A stretch of 64,000 bases of DNA from Rotaria macrura (taxonomy: Eukaryota > Rotifera > Eurotatoria > Philodinida > Philodinidae): the NCBI GenBank assembly GCA_900239685.1, contig OENT01000371.1, positions 1 through 64,000 of the forward strand. The letters run 5' to 3'. Positions 58,501 to 64,000 of this stretch are shown here, piece after piece. A program made the position numbers and the translations under genes. The notes beneath the pieces were generated by a model that did not search any database, was not told where the DNA came from, and was given only the letters and a program-made list of their open reading frames with translations. Position 1 is the first letter of the stretch. Each line of letters opens with the position of its first letter.

Positions 58501-61338
58501 ACACGTATGTTGACGGGTTTTCGTTTAGAATCGCGTCTCCAGTGAAACAATTTTTGCATCTGAACGCGATTTTATTTGAAAATGCTTCTCCAATGAAACA
58601 TTTCTTGCGTCTAGGCGGGGTATCAGTTGCAACTCATTCTAATCACAAAAACATGTCAAACATGAATCATGCTCAGACTCATTCGATGTGCCTCCGATTA
58701 AGATATATGCCAAACTCGATTCGGAACCTTGTTAATTCAAAAAATATTTCAACGCTTTTTTCATTCTCAGGAAAATAGTTCTGAATATTTTCTAGAAAGT
58801 TAATTTAATCTGAATAACGTCGAAGGCTCAATAATTCAGCAGTTGCAGAATTCCTACCAAGCAGAATTCAGAATTCTGTAGACATATGAATTTTCATACG
58901 GAGCAAATAACCTACAAAACTTCTATTCTGCTTAGAATTCTACTGAATTCTGTAGAATTCTATGCTATCACCACACACGAGTCCAATATACGAATTGCAT
59001 CTTTCCCTTCTGCTTAATAAACAGAATTCGGTTTTCACTTCTGCTGGTGAGTTTGAATTCCGGAGCAGAATAACTTGTGTCTCAGTGATACTTGTCTCTT
59101 TTACATATTGAAAGTTTGTTTTCTGCTAAGTGAATAGAAATCTGTTTACACTTCTGCTGTTAGGTTGGAATTCTCCAGCAGTATCACTTGTGTCTCAGTG
59201 ATAGTTCTCTCTTTTACATGTTGAAAGTTTGTCTTCTGCTAAGCGAACAGAATTCTGTTTACACTTCTGCTGGTGAGTTTGAATTCTGGTGCAGAATTAC
59301 TTGTGTCTTAGTGATAGTTGTTTCTTTACTTAACACATGATTATTCTTTATGGACATGTATACAGAATTCTGAATTCTGCTTGGTAGGAATTCTGCAGGC
59401 CCTCCAATCTCTTGAAAGATGATAAAAGGTAGTTTTAAATAGAAGAAAGCATGGTAAATCGATTCTAAAACATCTGTAGTCAACAATTGAACAATGATAA
59501 AACTAAAAAAAATTGAAGAATGTTTCTCTAAAACATTAATCAGCATAGTTAGACATTTTTTTAATTGTGTAATTCATTTTTATAAAATCTAAGTTTTTCC
59601 GATAAGTAAATGCATTTATATTTAAAGCAATAATTCTAATTTAATATATGCCGAGCATTTCACTATGACACTTACATCTGTAAATGTTGTTAATAGACGA
59701 TACATATATAGATTATGTTTCGTTCTGTAACTTATGTGATCACATGTGATTCAATGGTATGTACACTTGCTTTCTAATCGCTAGTTCATTTGTTCTAATC
59801 TCACTTCTACCATTTTAGAAACATTAAAATTAAAATTTTCCGTTGACCTCTAATTAGGTAAAGATTATCGCCAGGCAATATCGATAGCGACTCAGATCAG
59901 ATCTGAGACGGATTGAAATACATTTTTAAAATTTAAAATATTGAGCCAATCGCCTCCAGATGCGACTTCAGACTGGATCGCGTCTGGTAGCGATCTTCTC
60001 ATGAATCGCGTCAATACGAGAGCTAATATAGATCCGCGTCAGAACGCAAGAAATGTTTCATCTGAACTGCGTCTCAACGCGTTGGATTGCTGCAATTTCG
60101 ACGCAAACGAAACGCGCCTCAGACGCATTTTTACTCAAAAAATGTTTATATTGGTAGTGCTCGAAGAGTCTTCATCATATAGAAAAGAATATGGAACTGT
60201 TTGGGAAAATTTGTTGTTTACTGTGTTATTTTGTAATGCACGTGCAAGATGCTGCACTCCAACAGAGCCAATCTTATTCGAATTGAGATTGAGTTCGACG
60301 ATTGTCTGCGGAGATACTTGAACGGATTAGAAGAACCAACAAGGGTAAAGTGACAATGAGTTTTACGGTGTTTTTTCGTAAAGCATCAGCTAAATATTGG
60401 GCGCCCTCGTTCCCAATCTTATTTTTTTCAAGGCATAGTGTTCGAAGAGTCTTCATCATATAGAAAAGAATATGGAACTGACTGGGAAAATTTGTTGTTT
60501 ACTGTGTTATTTTGTAATGCATGTGAAAGATGCTGCACTCCAACATCGCCAATCTCATTCGAATTAAGATTGAGCTCGACGATTGTCTGTATAGATACTT
60601 GAACGAATTAGAAAAACTAGCATGAATAAAGTGAGCAAGATTTTTACCGCATTGTTCCTTAAAAAGTTAGCAAGATAGTGTGCATCTTCGTGGTTGATTC
60701 TTTCGTTTTGAAGACTTATTCTAGTCACTGTCTATTAATCAGAGAAAACAATGTATTAACGCGGAAGTAGTTGCTGGAGAAAAAGCTGGGCCACTTTTTC
60801 ATTTCTTGTTCCGATAACTGCACCAAAAGCTGCGCAATACGAATCACAGTTACCATTAAGCTGCAATCTAGTTAGTGTCTAAATGAGTCGGTGTGGAGGA
60901 AATTCAAGGGCTATACAGAATAATGCTAGTTATACCGTGTTATTTAACAAGGCTAAATCCAAGTGTGAGGCTCCGACTTTACCAATCTTATTATAACCAA
61001 GACCTAATGTTTTGAGAGTCTATATTAGGCAAAAATTAGTTTGAAAAAGATTTAGAAAATCTATTGGTGACCTTGTTAAAATGCAGTGCATTGGCAAGAT
61101 GCTGTACTCCATCATTGTCGATTCGATTCGAATCAAGTATGAGTGTTGTGAGTGTCTGCATGAAATTGGGATTACGAACATATTAAGTATAGATCAGTAG
61201 AAAAGGAAAAACTATAACCGTGTTATTCATCAAGANATTTACAACGCTGCAATCTTCGCAAGTCTCATCATTTGCTTTGAGTAAATCGTGTGAAAAAATG
61301 AAATCTAGTAGTTCATTTCCAGCATTCTTTTTAATCAT
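55586..61338 (-). CDS. Leucine-rich-repeat protein (ribonuclease-inhibitor type), 28 exons, one LRR per exon
   Basis: First exon 61338-61219 (MIKKNAGNELLDFIF...LMNNT; N 61236 falls inside one codon). Repeat exons, by lower border: 61072, 60936, 60795, 60648, 60503, 60367, 60222, [58284 plus 60155, broken], 58147, 58000, 57849, 57708, 57569, 57430, 57287, 57147, 57011, 56871, 56732, 56592, 56447, 56304, 56164, 56021, 55880, 55741. Terminal exon 55684-55586 ends DQLKEQDHRIEFEWW and TGA. All repeat exons are 84 nt except 57011 (81), and all junctions are phase 0. Each encodes a 28-residue unit such as TLITLNLASNVIGDDGTQYI, the RI/NLR-type LRR. Full set: about 799 aa; 771 if the broken exon is skipped. 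Introns are about 50-60 nt. No NACHT or TIR domain, so a binding or scaffold protein; its ligand is unknown. Confidence 0.8.
58354..60154. mobile_element. 1.8 kb insertion splitting an LRR exon, subterminal GCGTCTGAACGCG-type arrays
   Basis: It interrupts the LRR exon between ...CCAAGCCAT (58353) and TAGTGCTCGAAGAGT (60155-60169); the intact sibling exon at 60367-60450 shows the uninterrupted order. Candidate ends CCCATGTAAACA and, inverted, CCAATATAAACA agree at 10 of 12 positions; no clear target duplication. Both flanks inside the element carry motifs such as GCGTCTGAACG and TGCGTCT (about 58370-58620 and 59945-60130). No transposase was recognised; 58461-58778 and 59941-60321 are repeat translations. 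Confidence 0.7.
58845..59396. repeat. Inverted-repeat unit with 113-bp tandem repeats, inside the 1.8 kb insertion
   Basis: GCAGAATTCCTACCAAGCAG... (58845-58880) recurs as an exact or near-exact complement at about 59362-59396, arms about 36 bp. Between them a 113-bp unit containing CACTTCTGCTG and CTTGTGTCT is repeated nearly three times (starts 59036, 59149, 59262). Probably a further nested element; no target duplication identified. Confidence 0.7.
60155..60586. repeat. Tandem duplication of a two-exon LRR unit
   Basis: 60155-60305 (tail of the broken exon, its intron and the exon at 60222-60305) closely matches 60436-60586, offset 281 bp, with intron sequence TCATCATATAGAAAAGAATA conserved. 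Few differences are visible, so the duplication is recent relative to the other repeats. Confidence 0.8.
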
Positions 61339-62024
61339 TAGTCATAAATTTCAACTAAAATCACTATGAAATCTCAGGTACTCTCAGAAAGAGATCTTCT
61401 GCGTAGCAAGCACAATCAAAAGATGAAAGTAAAAATAATCTTTTCAAACCTATGCCTCTTATCATAAGGATTTTCATTTTACAACAAATTTAATAGCCAA
61501 GCATGCTACATAATTTTCAGTAAAACTTACTGATTGTGCTTATCATGGTATTCACTCTTGTGGTATAGTTGTTCAATAGTGTTAGAAATAAAATAAACAG
61601 AATAAGTTTGGGTTCAATAAACAACGATACAAAGAATCTTCTTGTTTATCAGATCAGATCAATGAAAAGCACCTTGATGACTTCCATCTAGTTAAGCGAT
61701 TCTATCAGGTGACATGGAGAAGAAGACAATAAAAATTGGAAAGTTGATTTTCTGGATTCTCTGCCCATCGTTCATTTCCTTCAAGTTACGTTAATCTTCC
61801 TCCTCGCATTTTCACCTGACACCCTTTGTGGATGTCCGTATTAGAAAATCTATTGGTGACCTTGTTAAAATGCAGTGCATTGGCAAGATGCTGTACTCCA
61901 TCATTGTCGATTCGATTCGAATCAAGTATGAGTGTTGTGAGTGTCTGCATGAAATTGGGATTACGAACATATTAAGTATAGATCAGTAGAAAAGGAAAAA
62001 CTATAACCGTGTTATTCATCAAGA
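61052..62024. repeat. 184-bp perfect direct repeat at 61052-61235 and 61841-62024
   Basis: Identical across an LRR exon, an intron and the start of the next exon. The left copy ends exactly at N 61236. The sequence between the copies (61237-61840) holds the LRR gene's first exon and presumed promoter. Either a recent duplication or a contig join. Confidence 0.8.
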
Positions 62025-62921
62025 CAATACTCAATTGTTGTGCTCCATCATTGCCGATTCCATTTTCTGCAAGGCATAGAATTTTGAGTGCCTGCATCAC
62101 ACAGAAAAGAATATGAAGCTAGCGATGTGGAAATACGCTATAATTACCATGTTAGTTTTTAATGCATGCGCAAGATGCTGTACCCCAGTATCGCCTATCC
62201 TGTTCGCATTAAGATTGAGTGTAGAGAGTGTCTATGTAAAGGGGAAGACATGAAAATGGCGCATGTGAAAATGGCGAAGTTAACTCTATGTTGTATGATA
62301 GCATCTGCAATATTTCGTGCTGCGACATCTGTAATTAAATTTTGTTCAAGGTTCAATGTAACCAGTGTCTAGTTGAACGAGTTGATAGTTAAAACCAATA
62401 TGAATTGATTTTGAATATCATACGGTATTGTGTATTACTGCAGCAAGATATTGGGCATCAACATCATTTATTTGATTCCAGGAAAGATTCAACATAGTTA
62501 GTGTCTGAGTAGAAATACAAGGAATGAGGAGGCCTGAGAAAATATAAAAACGCACTTAATCACCTTATTATTTTCTAAAACTTGAGCAAGATATTTTGCA
62601 CCAGTGGAACCAATTTTATTGTATCCAAGGTCAACTTCTTTGAGTACCTGTGTTTAATACATTAGATACATAGAAAAGGAAAGTCAAAATACAGGTCACC
62701 TTGTTATGTCGTAAAGCATCGGCAAGGTGTTGAAGTGTTCCACCCTCGATTTCGTTGTGTCTAATAGACAGTTTAGTAAGCACCTGTACATAGAAAAGTT
62801 TATGAAATTAAGTAAAATTAAAGAAAATGTTAATCACTGTGTTCTTCTGCAGTGCACGAAAAAATTGCTCTATTCCAATAGTTTCACTTTGATCTTTTTC
62901 AATGTTCAAAGCCGTAATAAC
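61841..62921 (-). pseudogene. Partial second LRR array, eight repeat exons, no start or end
   Basis: Minus-strand exons 62921-62838, 62783-62700, 62647-62564, 62504-62424 (81 nt), 62368-62285, 62231-62148, 62091-62008 and 61944-61861, each one LRR, phase 0, with GT-AG introns (for example ALKILCLAENGIGNDGAQQL). After the last, the array stops abruptly at 61841 without a terminal exon. No initiating exon was identified above 62921. It may be a truncated gene copy, or the true 5' continuation of the array below 61235 if the N marks a wrong join. Confidence 0.65.
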
Positions 62922-64000
62922 CTATTTGTATAGAAAAATCAAATTGAAAAGTTGAGATGATGGTCGAAGCATACAATCATCATACATTCAACTAACCACA
63001 TGGTAATGAATATTCTATTCTCAATTCTTTTATGGTCACTTGCCTCTCACAGTTATGGATACCTCTTCATTGGGGATCTTAGCAACACGTTTTAAATGTG
63101 GTTGTGTCTTGTAGATTATAAGAAATATTTGAGGTCTACATTTCAGCCTGAATGGAACTGCGATAGCATGGTATTTTGATTTTCCCATGAGCAATATCAA
63201 TTAATAACATTGGACCTTTGATGGATGGGCCAAAAGTTGGTGATTAAGATTTTCTTTCATTTTTTACTCATCAGTAGCATTTATGAAACATAAATTACAA
63301 TCGATCGGGCACTGATATTTAAACTTTATTCGAAAATGGCCATAGAAAGTTTGCATTTGATTGATGTTTGAAAAAATGAGGGAGTCCTAGTCAAGTCTAT
63401 GAAGTGAACGTACAGATAATTTTTCGAAGTATTGTTAAATTTTCATTGATGTACTTCAGCAGAAGTATATGATATTGTTAGCAGTGATTCGCTCTCTCCT
63501 GATACTTGATCTTATCTCTCTTTCTTCATTTTTCTCTTGTCTATGAATATATATAAACCTAGTGATATTGAGTTGACGACATTCCATGAAGATCTAACAT
63601 CGAGCAAAATAAACCAAGGTGTGCTCATCACAGCGAGCTAACACATGCTTTAGTTAATATGTCAGCTTTCAAGCACAGTTCATCCTGACAAAGTGACCAT
63701 CTTTTTTTCTCTCTATCTTTCGTTGTTGCCCCTAAATACCATCTTTTCAGAAAAAAAGCAACAACTGATGATGAGCTTTGAATTTGAAAGCTGAATCAAT
63801 CTCCTTCTGTCACGACAGATCGTGGCAGACATAGTTCTATTAGCCACAGCCCATTACAACTTTCAGCATTTTGTTACTGTGCTATAGTCTTTGATGAGTT
63901 TGCTGCTTATCCTGTTCATAGATTGCTCTCATCAATCTACACTCTAAAACAAAGTACTTTCCTGAACCCCCGAAAAAAGTTCGGTAGATTTACAATAGCA
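62922..64000. other. Flanking region, no firm gene
   Basis: A minus-strand piece near 63165-63230 reads GPMLLIDIAHGKIKIPCYRS before a TAG and may be coding debris. The rest is AT-rich without recognised features. Confidence 0.35.

Noticed and set aside
58461-58778. 105-aa plus-strand frame, and a similar 126-aa frame at 59941-60321
   Set aside because: Both run through the GCGTCTGAACG arrays of the 1.8 kb insertion; the second also runs antisense through an LRR exon.
1-64000. tRNA, rRNA and telomeric repeats
   Set aside because: I scanned for TPsiC-like GGTTCRANNC contexts, conserved rRNA segments and TGTGGG-type telomere runs and found none convincing; no folding program could be run.

Overview
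The window looks like nuclear DNA of a small-genome invertebrate, most likely a bdelloid rotifer. It is AT-rich, with spliced genes whose introns are mostly about 45-60 bp and GT-AG. Other clues are AIG1-like giant GTPases, a leucine-rich-repeat (LRR) gene with one repeat per exon, an extracellular module I associate with rotifer surface proteins, and many small decayed DNA transposons. The organism call is inference; no marker gene fixes it.

Layout. 0.2-1.2 kb: an intact intronless GT32-type glycosyltransferase. 1.2-10.1 kb: no gene; it holds an inverted repeat, microsatellites, a 3.5 kb array built on the palindrome CAGGATCCTG and two further motif arrays. 10.8-14.8 kb: a complete 14-exon class V (PLP-dependent) aminotransferase / cysteine-desulfurase-like gene, 749 aa, with one GC-AG intron. 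14.8-24.2 kb: mostly non-coding, with decayed gene remnants, a hypothetical Asn-rich ORF, a lone secreted-module exon and a three-exon 3' gene end next to a TTA-flanked transposon. 24.9-27.5 kb: a nest of three DNA transposons. 27.8-45.1 kb: two minus-strand paralogous GTPase genes (1133 and about 990 aa), a third decayed copy on the plus strand, and a gene remnant into which a hAT element has inserted. 45-55.5 kb: largely featureless AT-rich DNA with one long-TIR, TA-flanked element. 55.6-63 kb: a minus-strand LRR gene of 28 exons and a partial second LRR array.

Almost every LRR exon is exactly 84 nt, phase 0, encoding one 28-residue ribonuclease-inhibitor-type repeat. One exon is broken by a 1.8 kb insertion and has lost its splice donor, but skipping it would keep the frame. 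The GTPases and the LRR protein resemble families used in intracellular recognition or defence (GIMAP/AIG1-like GTPases, NLR-type LRRs). No NACHT, TIR or death domain was found, so an immune role is only inference.

Assembly caution. Four N positions occur (23064, 39450, 43303, 61236). The one at 43303 sits between two perfect 268-bp copies and falsely splits the second GTPase gene. The one at 61236 lies exactly at the end of a 184-bp perfect repeat and should also be treated as a possible join.
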